A stretch of 64,000 nt of DNA from Arenimonas sp. (GTDB taxonomy: Bacteria; Pseudomonadota; Alphaproteobacteria; Rhizobiales; Rhizobiaceae). Both the position numbers and the translations under genes were made by a program. Under the pieces are notes generated by a model. It was given only the letters and a program-made list of their open reading frames with translations. It was not told where the DNA came from and ran no database searches. This document shows positions 1-12,962 of the stretch, in pieces (positions within the stretch are counted from its first letter, which is position 1; each line of letters begins with the position of its first letter). The stretch lies in contig JAIBEK010000031.1 of assembly GCA_019459145.1 (NCBI GenBank), positions 62,001 to 126,000 of the forward strand. Direction: 5' to 3'.

Positions 1-734
1 TCCAGCAGGCCCTTCTGCTCCGTATAGCTCGCCCAGATCCCGGCATAGCAGTCGGCCTGCAATTCGACCCGCACCGACATCTGGTTGGCCTCGACTTCGC
101 TCATCTGCTGGCGCAGCTGGTTGAATTTCGGCAGCACGCCGGTCAGGTTCTGCACATGGTGGCCGATCTCGTGGGCAATCACATAGGCTTCGGCGAAATC
201 GCCGGACGCGCCGAACTGCTGCTGCAACTGCGTGAAGAATTCGGTGTCCAGGTATACCTTCTTGTCGCCCGGGCAATAGAACGGCCCGGTTGCCGAGGAT
301 GCAAAACCGCAAGCGGAACTCACCTGGCCGGAAAAGAGTACAAGCGTCGGTTCGGCATAGTTTTGGCCTTCCGACTGGAAGATGCCGTTCCAGGTGTCTT
401 CGGTCTCGGCAAGAACGGTGCGGACGAAAGCCGTCATTTCATCGGCGGCGGGTGTGCTCGGGCGCTCACCCGTCGATTGCTCGTAACCCGATTGCGGCGC
501 CGTGCCCTCGCCCAGCATCTGAAGCATGTCGATGCCCATCATCTTCAGCACGAAGTAGATGACGACGAGAAAGACGATGGTGCCGATGCTCAAGCCGCCG
601 CCTCTCCGCCCGCTGCCCATCGGGATCTGGATGCCGGAACGGCCGAACGGATTGCGCCCTATCCCGCCCCGACCGACGGACGTGCCGCGCCGATCCTCGA
701 CATTGTTCGACTGACGCCGACCCTTCCATTCCAT
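1..734 (-). CDS. neutral zinc metallopeptidase, YpfJ family (3' end outside window)
   Basis: Putative membrane-anchored zinc peptidase of unknown substrate. The visible 244 residues begin MEWKGRRQSNN after a strong GGAGG ribosome site. A glycine-rich cytoplasmic segment is followed by one membrane helix (about residues 49-65) and then the peptidase domain. The zinc motif HEIGHH lies at residues 188-193, followed by VQNLTGVLP and the ELQADCYAGIWA stretch typical of the YpfJ/KPN_00521 family, whose Glu completes the zinc site. The C-terminal end is missing because the window starts there. The family is confident; the physiological role is not known from sequence. Confidence 0.9.
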   Translation of the reverse strand, partial: MEWKGRRQSNNVEDRRGTSVGRGGIGRNPFGRSGIQIPMGSGRRGGGLSIGTIVFLVVIYFVLKMMGIDMLQMLGEGTAPQSGYEQSTGERPSTPAADEMTAFVRTVLAETEDTWNGIFQSEGQNYAEPTLVLFSGQVSSACGFASSATGPFYCPGDKKVYLDTEFFTQLQQQFGASGDFAEAYVIAHEIGHHVQNLTGVLPKFNQLRQQMSEVEANQMSVRVELQADCYAGIWASYTEQKGLL

Positions 735-846
735 GATGCGCTTCCTCCGTCACATACGCCTGCGGCTTGAAACACTTCATAAAGCAAAGCGTTCCGACCG
801 GCCATGGAAATTAGACGCAGGCCGACCGAACCGACCCGCTGAAAGC

Positions 847-1521
847 TCAGGTCGTGGCGTAGGCATAGGCCCCGCCGCGCTCCAGGGCGCGCTGGTAGGC
901 CGGCCGGGCGCGGATCGCTGCCAGATAAAGACGGATCGCCGGCGAAGCCTGCTCTTTCGCCTGAACGATCCGCGACATGGCGGCCTCGATCGGAAAGCTC
1001 ATGGCGATGTCGGCCGCCGAAAGGGCAGCTCCGGCGAAGAAGCCGTCCCGGCCAAGCTCGCTCTCCCAGAATTCGACGTGATCCCTGAGCTGCGGATCGA
1101 GGAACTTGGCGCCCGCGCCCTTGGCGATCAGGGAAGCGATCGGCCGCAACAACAACGGCACCTGGCCCGGCAGCTTCGAGAATATCAACTTCATCACCAG
1201 CAGCGGCATGGCCGAGCCCTCGGCATAATGCAGGAAATAGTTGTAGCGAAGCCGCTCGTCCGTTCCCGCTGGCGGGCGTAGCGCCTCCCCGCCATAGCTA
1301 TCGATCAGATATTCGATGATCGCGCCGCTTTCCGCGATCACCTTGCCGTCATCCTCGATCACCGGCGACTTGCCGAGCGGATGGACAGCCTTGAGGCTCT
1401 CCGGCGCCCGCATGTCGGAACCGCGGCGATAGACATTGATGTCGTAGGGAACGCCGAGTTCCTCGAGCAGCCAGAGAATGCGATGGGCGCGGGAATCTTC
1501 GAGATAGTGAACAATGATCAT
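847..1521 (-). CDS. glutathione S-transferase family protein
   Basis: Cytosolic GST-like protein of about 224 residues. The N-terminal thioredoxin-like half carries the usual features (LEELGVPY, then a HPLGKSPVIEDDG loop with the cis-proline, then ESGAIIEYL which binds the gamma-glutamyl group). The C-terminal helical domain contains the N-capping box region ALSAADIAMSFP. Start chosen at MIIVHYLED because a GGAG lies 6-9 bases upstream. Two in-frame ATGs upstream (1533 and 1548) would add 4 or 9 residues. Substrate unknown; likely detoxification or thiol chemistry. It stands alone, with amidase downstream on the same strand about 110 bases away. Confidence 0.88.
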   Translation of the reverse strand: MIIVHYLEDSRAHRILWLLEELGVPYDINVYRRGSDMRAPESLKAVHPLGKSPVIEDDGKVIAESGAIIEYLIDSYGGEALRPPAGTDERLRYNYFLHYAEGSAMPLLVMKLIFSKLPGQVPLLLRPIASLIAKGAGAKFLDPQLRDHVEFWESELGRDGFFAGAALSAADIAMSFPIEAAMSRIVQAKEQASPAIRLYLAAIRARPAYQRALERGGAYAYATT

Positions 1522-1631
1522 CGGCGGCTCCATGGAAAAGCCCGGCAATCACGCCGGGCGTCATCCAGGCAATACGCTTTCGCAGCCCCGGCGGTTTCAT
1601 CGCCCCGGCGCTTTCCACGAAACCACCGGCC

Positions 1632-3116
1632 TCACACCGGCGGACGCCTGTCCTTCCAGGGCCGCGCCCGCTCCAGTTCGCCGGCGAGGCTGAACAGGGT
1701 CTCCTCGTCGGCGAAGCGCCCGACGAAATGCATGCCGATCGGCAGCCCCTCCGGCGACCAGTTCAGCGGCACCGACATGGCCGGCTGGCCGGTGACGTTG
1801 AACACCGGCGTCCAGGGGATGAACTCGAAGGTCTGGGCGGCCAATTGGTCGGCGATGCCGAGCTTCTTCAGCAGCGCCCCGCCGTGGATATGCCCCATCA
1901 AGCGGATCAGTTTCTTCTCGATCGGCTTCGGCTGGAGCGCGCCGATCTTCACCGGCAGGCTGGAAAGAACCGGCGTCATCAGCACGTCGTGGGTCTCGAA
2001 AAAGCCGAACACCGACCGCGCCGAAAGCTTCAGGTAGCGCAGCGCCGCTGCCAGTTCGGCGGCGGAAAACGCCTGGCCGAGCAGGCCAAGGCCGAAGGAG
2101 GACGCATCGAAATCCTCAGGCCGCACCCGCACACCGCTCAATTCGGCAATGAACTCGATATCGGCGCGCAGCTCGGCGGCCAGAACCGTGAGGAATGCCA
2201 GGGAAAAACGCTCGCGCTCGACTGGCGGCGCGGCCTCCACCACCTCGTGGCCGAGGTCCTCCAGCAGGCGGACCGTCTCGGCAAAGGCCGCACGGACTTG
2301 CGGCGCGACCGCCTTGCCGAGCATGGGTTCGGCGGAGACCGCGATCCGCAGGCGTTTCGGCGCGCGCCCCACCGCCTCGAGCCACGATCCGCGAAACTCC
2401 GGCAGCGGATGCGGGTTGCCGATGTCGGGGCCATGGGTCGCATCCAGCATGGCGGCGGAATCGCGCACCGACCGGGTTAGCACATGCTCGCCGGCAAAGC
2501 CCGACCAAGCCTCGCCGATGAACGGGCCGACAGGCGTTCTGCCGCGCGTCGGCTTCATGCCGAACAGGCCGCAGGCCGAGGCCGGGATACGGATCGAGCC
2601 GCCGCCGTCGCCGCCGGAGGCCAGCGGCACCATGCCCGAGGCGACCGCCGCCGCCGAACCGCCGGACGAACCGCCGGGCGTGCGCGTCAGGTCCCAAGGA
2701 TTTCGTGTCGGACCAAAAGTCTCCGGCTCGGTATAGGGCGTGAGACCGAATTCGGGCGTATTGGTCTTGCCGAGGATGATCAATCCTGCCCGCTTCCAGC
2801 GCTTGACGAGCTTGTTGTCGCCGGTGGCCGGGATCTTCGCCCACAGCCGGTTGCCCTGCGAGGTCGGGATGCCGGCGACCTGCGACAGCAGGTCCTTCAG
2901 CAGAAAAGGTACGCCGGCAAACGGTCCGTCGCCCATTGGCCCCGTAGCAGCCCGCCGCGCCTCGTCGAACATCGGCCGGATCACCGCATTGAGCGGCGGA
3001 TTGAGCCGCTCGATCGCGGCGATCGCGGTCTCGACCAATTCAAGCGCGCTGACCTCGCCGCGCCGAACAAGTTCCGCGAGTCCCAAACCATCATGCTCAA
3101 AATAGGAAGAATACAT
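1632..3116 (-). CDS. amidase (amidase signature family)
   Basis: A 494-residue amidase signature enzyme hydrolysing C-N bonds of an unknown amide. The Ser-cisSer-Lys triad is visible: Lys74 in FLLKDLL, the GGSSGGS motif around residues 148-154 with the cis-Ser, and the nucleophile Ser174 in GGDGGGSIRIP. Length and motif spacing are those of the family. It could be annotated as GatA, but it has no GatB/GatC neighbours, so an independent amidase such as an acylamidase or 6-aminohexanoate-dimer hydrolase-like enzyme is more likely. Start is ATG with GGGGG upstream. Confidence 0.88.
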   Translation of the reverse strand: MYSSYFEHDGLGLAELVRRGEVSALELVETAIAAIERLNPPLNAVIRPMFDEARRAATGPMGDGPFAGVPFLLKDLLSQVAGIPTSQGNRLWAKIPATGDNKLVKRWKRAGLIILGKTNTPEFGLTPYTEPETFGPTRNPWDLTRTPGGSSGGSAAAVASGMVPLASGGDGGGSIRIPASACGLFGMKPTRGRTPVGPFIGEAWSGFAGEHVLTRSVRDSAAMLDATHGPDIGNPHPLPEFRGSWLEAVGRAPKRLRIAVSAEPMLGKAVAPQVRAAFAETVRLLEDLGHEVVEAAPPVERERFSLAFLTVLAAELRADIEFIAELSGVRVRPEDFDASSFGLGLLGQAFSAAELAAALRYLKLSARSVFGFFETHDVLMTPVLSSLPVKIGALQPKPIEKKLIRLMGHIHGGALLKKLGIADQLAAQTFEFIPWTPVFNVTGQPAMSVPLNWSPEGLPIGMHFVGRFADEETLFSLAGELERARPWKDRRPPV

Positions 3117-3338
3117 CCCATACCCCCGCTTCCAGCCCAGACTAGCAGGTCAAAACCCGTCGACAACGCGATAAATCAAGTAAAGAGCCGAAACAGCACG
3201 TCGAGCCGGCCCATCTAAACATCTGCTTAACCACGAAAAGCCTAATCTTTACCGGCTGCGCAGGCAAACCGCGCGGCGACCTGCCGGATCGCCAAGCGGA
3301 CCGAGAGGTCAGAAACTTGCTCAAAGAGGGGGCAGCCC

Positions 3339-5678
3339 ATGCTTTTCAAGTCGGCCACAAGCCGCAACATATTCTCGGCGGTCGCACTCGGCGTCGTCAC
3401 GACCATCGGCGTGGCTGGCACGCTCGTGACCATCTCCTACGACAATATCCGCACCGCCAGCCTCAACGAAATGCGCGCTGCCGCACAGCAGGCCGCGGCG
3501 GAGATCGACGCTGGTCTGCGCGACGGGTACCGAATGGTCGCCGGAATGGAAGCGGCTATCGCATCGCTGCGGGAAAGCGGTTCGGCAACCCGTGAGAATA
3601 CCGTCGCGCTGATGCAGAAGACCCTCGAGGGCTATCCGGGCGCGATCGGGCTCTCGACCGGCTGGGAGCCGAACGCCTTCGACGGCAAGGATGCGGACTA
3701 TGTCGGCAAGCCCGCCCATGATGCGAGCGGCCGGTTCGTGCCTTACGTGTTCCGCGCCGGCAACGACATCAAGGTCGAAGTTCTGGTCGATTACGACAAG
3801 CCGGGCGCCGGCGACTACTACCAGTTGCCGGTCAAGACCGGCAAACCGGTTCTCATGGAGCCTTACGTCTATCCGGTGAACGGCAAGGACGTTCTGATGA
3901 CGACGCTGTCGCTGCCGGCCCGCGCCAACGGTGCGGTCGTCGGTTATGTCGGCGCCGACATCGACCTCGACAAGACCGCTGCCGACCTTGCCGCCAAACG
4001 TCCGCTGGGCGACGGCTATATCGCACTTCTCTCTTCCGCCAACGCCTTCGTCAGCCACCCGGACAAGGCTGTGATGGGCAAGGCGCTCAAGGAAAGCGGC
4101 GTCGAAGCCGCAGCCTGGGAACGCGCCCTTGCGAAACCGGGCGAGGCCCAGACCATCGTCAGGCCGGATGGCACCGAAGATCTTGCCATCGCGGTGCCGA
4201 TCGTGCCGTTCGAGGGCGCAGTCTGGAATGTCGTCGTCTCCGTCCCCAGCGCAACGGTTTATGCGAGCCTTACCAGTATCGTCTGGAATTCCGCGGCAAT
4301 CATCGGCCTGGCCGCCTTCCTCCTGGTTATCGTCGGCTGGTTGCTGGCCCGTGGTTTCATCGCCCGCATCAACCGGGTGATCCACCAGACCACGCAGATC
4401 GCCGAGGGCCGTCTTGACGTCGAGTTGACCGATCGCGAGAAGTCCGACGAACTGGGCGACCTCTCCCGATCGCTGCAGATCCTGCTGGAAAACAATCTAC
4501 GCAAGGTGCAGCTCGAACAGGAAGCCGAGACGCACCGTATCCAGGAGGAAACTGAGCGCGTCGAGCGGTCGAAGAGCCATATGGCACGCGAGGAAGAGGT
4601 TCGCTTTGTCGTGACTGAGCTCGGCAACGGCCTTGCTCGCCTCTCCGACGGGGACATGACGGTTCGGCTCGAAAAGCCGTTCAACGGTACGCTCGACTCG
4701 ATCCGCGGCAACTTCAACGAATCGGTCGAGAAACTCCAGGGCGCCATGCTCTCGTTCCGGGAAAACGCTTCGACCATTCAGAACGGCTCGAACGAGATCC
4801 GCTCCGCCGCCGATGACCTCGCCCGCCGCACCGAGCAGCAGGCGGCATCGGTCGAGCAGACGGCCGCCGCGCTGGCCGAGATCACCCGCTCAGTCCATGA
4901 ATCGACCCAACGCGCCGAGGATGCCGGTCTGCAGGTCAGCCGTACCAAGGAAGGCGCGGAACGCTCGGGCGAAGTGGTGCGCTCCGCCGTCGACGCCATG
5001 AGCGCGATCGAACAGTCCTCGCAGTCGATCTCCAACATCATCGGCGTGATCGACGAGATCGCCTTCCAGACCAATCTCCTGGCCCTCAATGCGGGCGTAG
5101 AAGCGGCGCGGGCGGGTGAAGCCGGCAAGGGCTTTGCCGTCGTTGCCCAGGAAGTTCGCGAACTGGCACAGCGCTCCGCCAATGCCGCCAAAGAGATCAA
5201 GGCGCTGATCACCGCGTCGGGCGAACAGGTCAAGCACGGCGTTTCGCTGGTCGGCCAGACCGGGGATGCCTTGCAGGCGATCGTTTCCGAGGTCCAGCAG
5301 ATCAACACCAATGTCCAGGCGATCGTGCTCGCCGCCCGCGATCAGTCGACGGGGCTGAGCGAAATCAACTCGGCCGTCAACATCATGGACCAGGGCACGC
5401 AGAAAAACGCCGCCATGGTCGAGGAGACCAATGCGGCTTCGCATACGCTGGTGTCGGAGGTCTCGTCCCTGTCCGCCCGTCTTGCCCAGTTCAACCTCGG
5501 CAATGGCGAGATCGTGCCTGCCCGTTCCGCGCCCGCTCCCAGCCCGCGCCCTGCGGTCGCCACAGCGACCAGCCGTGCCACACCCGTCGCCTCGCCGGCT
5601 CGAGCGCTGGGCAATCGCCTTGCAGCGGCTGTCGGCGCCAAGAGCGGCGCGGCCTCTGCGGACTGGGAAGAGTTCTGA
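3339..5678 (+). CDS. methyl-accepting chemotaxis protein with Cache sensor and CheR tether
   Basis: A 779-residue transmembrane chemoreceptor. Helix 1 is about residues 10-32, a periplasmic Cache-type ligand domain follows to about 300, and helix 2 is about 309-337. A HAMP domain follows, then a second HAMP-like stretch (about 425-470), then the signalling hairpin with the conserved tip [20 protein letters not shown] near residue 575. After a Pro/Ala/Arg-rich linker the protein ends in DWEEF, which fits the xWxxF pentapeptide that tethers CheR in other MCPs. It is followed by a strong terminator and is monocistronic. The ligand cannot be told from sequence. Confidence 0.93.
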   Translation: MLFKSATSRNIFSAVALGVVTTIGVAGTLVTISYDNIRTASLNEMRAAAQQAAAEIDAGLRDGYRMVAGMEAAIASLRESGSATRENTVALMQKTLEGYPGAIGLSTGWEPNAFDGKDADYVGKPAHDASGRFVPYVFRAGNDIKVEVLVDYDKPGAGDYYQLPVKTGKPVLMEPYVYPVNGKDVLMTTLSLPARANGAVVGYVGADIDLDKTAADLAAKRPLGDGYIALLSSANAFVSHPDKAVMGKALKESGVEAAAWERALAKPGEAQTIVRPDGTEDLAIAVPIVPFEGAVWNVVVSVPSATVYASLTSIVWNSAAIIGLAAFLLVIVGWLLARGFIARINRVIHQTTQIAEGRLDVELTDREKSDELGDLSRSLQILLENNLRKVQLEQEAETHRIQEETERVERSKSHMAREEEVRFVVTELGNGLARLSDGDMTVRLEKPFNGTLDSIRGNFNESVEKLQGAMLSFRENASTIQNGSNEIRSAADDLARRTEQQAASVEQTAAALAEITRSVHESTQRAEDAGLQVSRTKEGAERSGEVVRSAVDAMSAIEQSSQSISNIIGVIDEIAFQTNLLALNAGVEAARAGEAGKGFAVVAQEVRELAQRSANAAKEIKALITASGEQVKHGVSLVGQTGDALQAIVSEVQQINTNVQAIVLAARDQSTGLSEINSAVNIMDQGTQKNAAMVEETNAASHTLVSEVSSLSARLAQFNLGNGEIVPARSAPAPSPRPAVATATSRATPVASPARALGNRLAAAVGAKSGAASADWEEF

Positions 5679-5703
5679 ATCGGAACGACCGTATTGACCC
5701 ACG

Positions 5704-5730
5704 ATGGCGGGCTCGGCCCGCCATTTTTTC
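5704..5730 (+). terminator. rho-independent terminator of the chemoreceptor gene
   Basis: A perfect 9-bp stem (ATGGCGGGC / GCCCGCCAT) with a 3-base loop is followed by TTTTTTC, 26 bases after the stop codon. Confidence 0.93.
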
Positions 5731-5858
5731 TTGTGCAGAGATGACTTGGCAAAGCGATCGCAGCGGTCGCATGCGTGACAGAAGCGAACGCCCAGCCGCC
5801 GTGGAGGGCGCGCCTGGATGCCCTCCCCAACTTTCCTGCCCAGCGCGCATTTATGGGG

Positions 5859-5887
5859 TTGGTTTGCGGCAAAGATTTCCCTATAAG
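5859..5887 (+). promoter_or_regulatory. probable sigma-70 promoter of carB
   Basis: TTGGTT (5859-5864) and TATAAG (5882-5887) are separated by 17 bases, about 95 bases upstream of the carB start. The rest of the 300-base gap from 5679 holds only the preceding terminator. Confidence 0.5.
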
Positions 5888-5981
5888 CCGCTTCTAGCCT
5901 TCAAAGACCCTGTTTGCGCCCGGCCGGTGAAATCATCACACTGGTCGGCTTTTCGCGCAGCCTGAAAAGCGGAATGTGACC

Positions 5982-9464
<3,483 letters not shown>

Positions 9465-9490
9465 GCCAATCGGCAGGCTCGAGATTGGGG

Positions 9491-9517
9491 AGGCAGGCGT
9501 CACGCCTGCCTTTTCTG
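9491..9517. terminator. terminator between carB and the convergent EamA gene
   Basis: Stem GGCAGGCG / CGCCTGCC with loop TCA is followed by TTTTCTGTTTT on the plus strand. It overlaps the last bases of the convergent minus-strand gene, so carB termination is encoded partly inside that gene's stop region. Confidence 0.85.
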
Positions 9518-10357
9518 TTTTGCCAGGAGAGCAAAGCCGATCCCGCCGAGGACACAAGTCCCCGCCACGACGAAATGCAGCGTCAGTCTTTCGCTGAGGA
9601 AGAGGATCGCCCCTGCGGCCGCGATGACCGGTACGGAGAGCTGGATCAGTGCTGCCCGGAAGGTCGTGAGGCCTCGCAAGGCACGGTACCAGATCGAATA
9701 GCCAAGGCCGGACGCCACGATCCCCGAGGCGAGCGCCAACACGATCCCGGACAGACTGGCATTCTCATAGAGCAGCGCAAAGCCGACCAGGGGGACGCAG
9801 AACACCGAGGCGCGCACGAAGTTGCCGGCAGTCTCCGCCAACGGATCGCGTGATCCGCGCCCGCGCAGCGTATAGACCGCCCAGGCGACGCCGGAGACGA
9901 TCATCAGCAGGCTGCCCACAGGGTCCGGGCGCCCCGCGCCGGGCAGGACCAGATAGAGGAAAGCCGAGAAGGCGACGGCAAAGCCGATCACCTCCCGCAG
10001 GCTCGGCCGGTCGCCCCTGGCCAGCCCATAGGCCAGCATGCTGGATTGGACGGAGGAAAAAAGGATCAGGGCGCCGGTGGCTGCCCCGAGCGAGAGATAG
10101 GCCGCCGAAAAGGCGATCGCATAGACGAACAGCGCCGCCGCGGCCAACCAGTCGCCCGACAGCCCGTCCCCACGCCGCGCACTGGAAGGACCTGCCCACC
10201 GCGTCAGCGCGTAGAGAACCACCCCACCGGAGACGAGCCGGATCGCGGTGTAGCCTGCCGCCTCGATCGACAGCGTTCCGAGCGCCTCACGCGCTAGCAG
10301 CGAATTGGCGGCAAAGGCCAGCATGGCCACCGCCGTCAGCACCAACGTGGACTGCAA
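9500..10357 (-). CDS. EamA/DMT family transporter
   Basis: Inner-membrane protein of 285 residues with about ten hydrophobic helices arranged as two EamA repeats, the drug/metabolite transporter fold. Repeat 1 starts at the N-terminus (LVLTAVAMLAFAANSLLAREAL); repeat 2 begins near residue 150 (LLMIVSGVAWAVYTLRGR). Probably an exporter of a small metabolite; substrate unknown. The start is TTG at 10357 with GGGGAGGAG just upstream. Confidence 0.85.
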   Translation of the reverse strand: MQSTLVLTAVAMLAFAANSLLAREALGTLSIEAAGYTAIRLVSGGVVLYALTRWAGPSSARRGDGLSGDWLAAAALFVYAIAFSAAYLSLGAATGALILFSSVQSSMLAYGLARGDRPSLREVIGFAVAFSAFLYLVLPGAGRPDPVGSLLMIVSGVAWAVYTLRGRGSRDPLAETAGNFVRASVFCVPLVGFALLYENASLSGIVLALASGIVASGLGYSIWYRALRGLTTFRAALIQLSVPVIAAAGAILFLSERLTLHFVVAGTCVLGGIGFALLAKQKRQA

Positions 10358-10464
10358 ATTCTCCTCCCCTGTCCCGGTTGGCCTTGAGGCTCTTCTGTCG
10401 GGATCAGCCTCGTGTTAAACGCCAACTCCACGACATTGGCAAGAAACCCTTGTGGAAAGTCACC

Positions 10465-10890
10465 ATGGACAAACTGCACATTGTCAGCGAGCGCCTGTTC
10501 AATGCATCGGCCAAAACGCTTTTTTCGGCATTCGCCGAGCCGCAGAGACTGGCCGCCTGGTGGGGACCGCACGACTTCACCAACCGCATCACCGAATTCG
10601 ACTTCGCGCCCGGAGGAACCTGGGCGATCACCATGACCTCTTCGGACGGCACCGAATTCGACAATCGCTGGACCTTTCAGGAAATCGAGCCCGCCCGCCG
10701 CATTCTCGCCCTGCATCACGAGCCGATGCATGTCTTCACCCTGGAAATCACTTTCGAGGAACAGCCCGACGGCACGCGCCTCGTCTGGCACATGCAGTTC
10801 GACGATACGCCCGAGAACCGCGAGATCGAGCGCTTCATCGCCGCCGCCAACCAGCAGAACTTCGATCGGCTGGAAGAACTGCTGAGCTGA
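10465..10890 (+). CDS. SRPBCC (AHSA1-like) domain protein
   Basis: A 141-residue single-domain protein of the START/Bet v1-like superfamily, AHSA1 type. Diagnostic features are the N-terminal RLFNASAKTLFSAFAEPQRLAAWWGP segment, the FDFAPGGTW strand, and a C-terminal helix containing FIAAANQQNFDRLEELL. Such proteins bind hydrophobic ligands in a cavity; often they sit beside ArsR regulators, but here none is adjacent. Start ATG with GGAAAG upstream. Ligand and role unknown. Confidence 0.85.
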   Translation: MDKLHIVSERLFNASAKTLFSAFAEPQRLAAWWGPHDFTNRITEFDFAPGGTWAITMTSSDGTEFDNRWTFQEIEPARRILALHHEPMHVFTLEITFEEQPDGTRLVWHMQFDDTPENREIERFIAAANQQNFDRLEELLS

Positions 10891-11041
10891 TGACACCTGT
10901 CTGAACAGCCACGGACGACGAGCTGGTCAACTGCGAGGCTTCCGTCATCTCGCTTGAGGTCTCGGCAGAATTCCACCTGGAATTGCACCATCCACCGGCA
11001 TGTGTTAGCCTTTTCCCGTCGCGGCAAGGTGGGGGCAGACC

Positions 11042-12328
11042 ATGGCCAGGAACATCGTTCTTCTGTTCGACGGGACATCGAACGAGATCGCCGCCGACCG
11101 CACCAATATCCTGCGCCTGTTCGGCACGCTGCGGCGTACCGACGAGCAGATCGTCTATTACGATCCCGGCGTCGGCACCTTCGGCGCCGACAATGCCTGG
11201 TCGCGCGGCTGGCGCAAGACGGTCGAGATCTGGGGCCTCGCCACCGGCTGGGGCATCGACGCCAATGTCAAGCAGGCCTACCGCTTCCTCGTCGAGAACT
11301 ATCGCGCCGCGCCGCGCGACAAGAAAGGCAAGAAGATCGGCGAGGACGACCGGATCTATCTCTTCGGCTTCAGCCGGGGCGCCTATACGGCGCGCGTCCT
11401 CGCCGGCTTCATCCACAGCCTCGGCCTGATCCGTCCGGAACAGTTGAACCTCGTCGACTATGCCTACAGAACCTACAAGGGCATATCCGAGTACAAGGCG
11501 CCGCCCGTCAGTTCCGACAGCGGCGAGGACGACGGACGATCCGCCTTTGCCGACATGCGGATCTACGAGCGCACGTTGAAAGGCCATCGCCCGACGATCG
11601 AACTGCTCGGCCTGTTCGACACCGTCGCCTCGGTCATCGAATCCGGCAAGATCGGCCTGAAGCTGAAGACCCATCCCTTCACCCACCGCAATCCGAGTGT
11701 GCGCGCCGTCCGCCATGCCCTGGCGATCGACGAGCGGCGCACCATGTTCCGGCCGGAGCCCTGGACACCGGACCAGCCGTTCTGGGGCAGCCCGTTCCCG
11801 CCGAAGGACCGACCGTTGGTGCCGCAGGATACAAAGGAAGTCTGGTTCACCGGTGTGCATGGTGACGTCGGTGGCGGATCGCCGGAGCGGGAAAGCGCCC
11901 TGATCAAGGTGCCGCTCGCCTGGATAATCGAGGAAACCAGGCCCATGGGCCTCGACTATTCGACCCGCACCGTCAACGACATCGTCCTCGGCAAGAATGA
12001 GAAGAAGGCCTATGTCAAACCGGATGCGATGGCGCGGCCGCAGGATTCGATGAACCTCGCCTGGCGCGCAGTCGAGATGCTGCCGCGCCGTGCTCCCTCC
12101 TCCTCGTGGCGCCGCGGCGGCAAGGGCGGCGGGATCTATCTGCCGTTCTCCGATCCGCGCTTCATCCCGCCGGATGCCCTCATCCACCAGTCGGTCATCG
12201 ACCGGTTGAACGGCGCACCGGCGGGTGGCCCCTATCGCCCCGTCAACCTCCCCAGCCAGTACAGGGTCGAACCCTGGCGATCCATTTTCAACGCACCGCC
12301 GGAACCCTCGACCGAGGCGGAGAATTAA
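11042..12328 (+). CDS. DUF2235 domain alpha/beta hydrolase
   Basis: A 428-residue protein of the DUF2235 family, which includes phospholipase effectors of type VI secretion (Tle1-like) as well as uncharacterised housekeeping members. It opens with RNIVLLFDGTSNE, the typical oxyanion-side strand, and has the nucleophile elbow GFSRGAYTAR with Ser111. The segment ELLGLFDTVASV (about residue 190) probably carries the catalytic Asp, and VHGDVGGG (about 275) probably the His. No signal peptide, VgrG, PAAR or immunity gene is nearby, so an effector role is not supported by context. The next gene is greA. Confidence 0.85.
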   Translation: MARNIVLLFDGTSNEIAADRTNILRLFGTLRRTDEQIVYYDPGVGTFGADNAWSRGWRKTVEIWGLATGWGIDANVKQAYRFLVENYRAAPRDKKGKKIGEDDRIYLFGFSRGAYTARVLAGFIHSLGLIRPEQLNLVDYAYRTYKGISEYKAPPVSSDSGEDDGRSAFADMRIYERTLKGHRPTIELLGLFDTVASVIESGKIGLKLKTHPFTHRNPSVRAVRHALAIDERRTMFRPEPWTPDQPFWGSPFPPKDRPLVPQDTKEVWFTGVHGDVGGGSPERESALIKVPLAWIIEETRPMGLDYSTRTVNDIVLGKNEKKAYVKPDAMARPQDSMNLAWRAVEMLPRRAPSSSWRRGGKGGGIYLPFSDPRFIPPDALIHQSVIDRLNGAPAGGPYRPVNLPSQYRVEPWRSIFNAPPEPSTEAEN

Positions 12329-12332
12329 ATCT

Positions 12333-12363
12333 CTGGAAATTGCGACAACCAATCTGCTATAGT
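12333..12363 (+). promoter_or_regulatory. possible greA promoter
   Basis: A -10-like TATAGT (12358-12363) lies about 100 bases before greA. The -35 is weak: TGGAAA at 12334-12339 with an 18-base spacer. Transcription from here would include the hairpin at 12386-12410 in the leader. Confidence 0.35.
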
Positions 12364-12385
12364 TTGCAGATCGTTGATTTGAACT

Positions 12386-12420
12386 GGTTCCGGGGCTTCG
12401 CTTCGGGACCTGTTTTCTTT
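12386..12420 (+). terminator. terminator-like hairpin in the greA leader
   Basis: A stem beginning GGTTCCG and closing TCGGGACC (12386-12410) is followed by TGTTTTCTTT. It could end the DUF2235 transcript, or act as an attenuator inside the greA leader if the TATAGT at 12358 is the greA -10. Confidence 0.55.
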
Positions 12421-12463
12421 TATGTCCAGCGCCATGCGGGCATGAAATGCGAAGGAAGAAGAC

Positions 12464-12940
12464 ATGGTTGAAAAGGTACCGATGACTCAGAACGGCTTCG
12501 TCAAGCTGAACGAGGAACTGCGTTGGCGCCAGCAGGAAGAACGGCCCCGCATCATCGAGGCGATCGCCGAAGCGCGCGCCCATGGCGACCTTTCCGAAAA
12601 CGCCGAATATCACGCCGCCAAGGAAGCCCAGAGCCACAATGAAGGCCGGGTCGGCGAATTGGAGGATCTGATTGCCCGCGCCGAAGTCATCGACCTGTCG
12701 AAGATGTCCGGCTCCACGATCAAGTTCGGCGCGACCGTCAAGCTGGTCGACGAGGACACCGATGAGGAAAAGACCTATCAGATCGTCGGCGACCAGGAAG
12801 CCGACGTCAAGCAGGGCCGCATTTCCATCTCCTCGCCTATTGCCCGCGCCCTGATCGGCAAGGAAGTCGGCGACAATATCGAGGTCGTCGCCCCCGGCGG
12901 CTCCAAGGCCTACGAGATCCTCGCGGTCAACTGGGGCTGA
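12464..12940 (+). CDS. greA: transcription elongation factor GreA
   Basis: Stimulates RNA polymerase to cleave backtracked transcripts. 158 residues, the normal length. The N-terminal coiled coil carries the acidic tip [16 protein letters not shown], with Asp42 and Glu45 as the metal-coordinating residues that enter the polymerase channel. The C-terminal FKBP-like domain ends with [11 protein letters not shown]. Start ATG follows GAAGGAAGAAGAC. In Sinorhizobium meliloti and Rhizobium leguminosarum greA directly precedes the LPS core gene lpsB/lpcC, as here. Confidence 0.97.
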   Translation: MVEKVPMTQNGFVKLNEELRWRQQEERPRIIEAIAEARAHGDLSENAEYHAAKEAQSHNEGRVGELEDLIARAEVIDLSKMSGSTIKFGATVKLVDEDTDEEKTYQIVGDQEADVKQGRISISSPIARALIGKEVGDNIEVVAPGGSKAYEILAVNWG

Positions 12941-12962
12941 TCTGGCCCGGAAGGCTCCACCC

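Noticed and set aside
1632-3116. GatA subunit of glutamyl-tRNA amidotransferase
   Set aside because: Amidase signature family is shared, but there are no gatB or gatC neighbours and the C-terminal part does not look like GatA.
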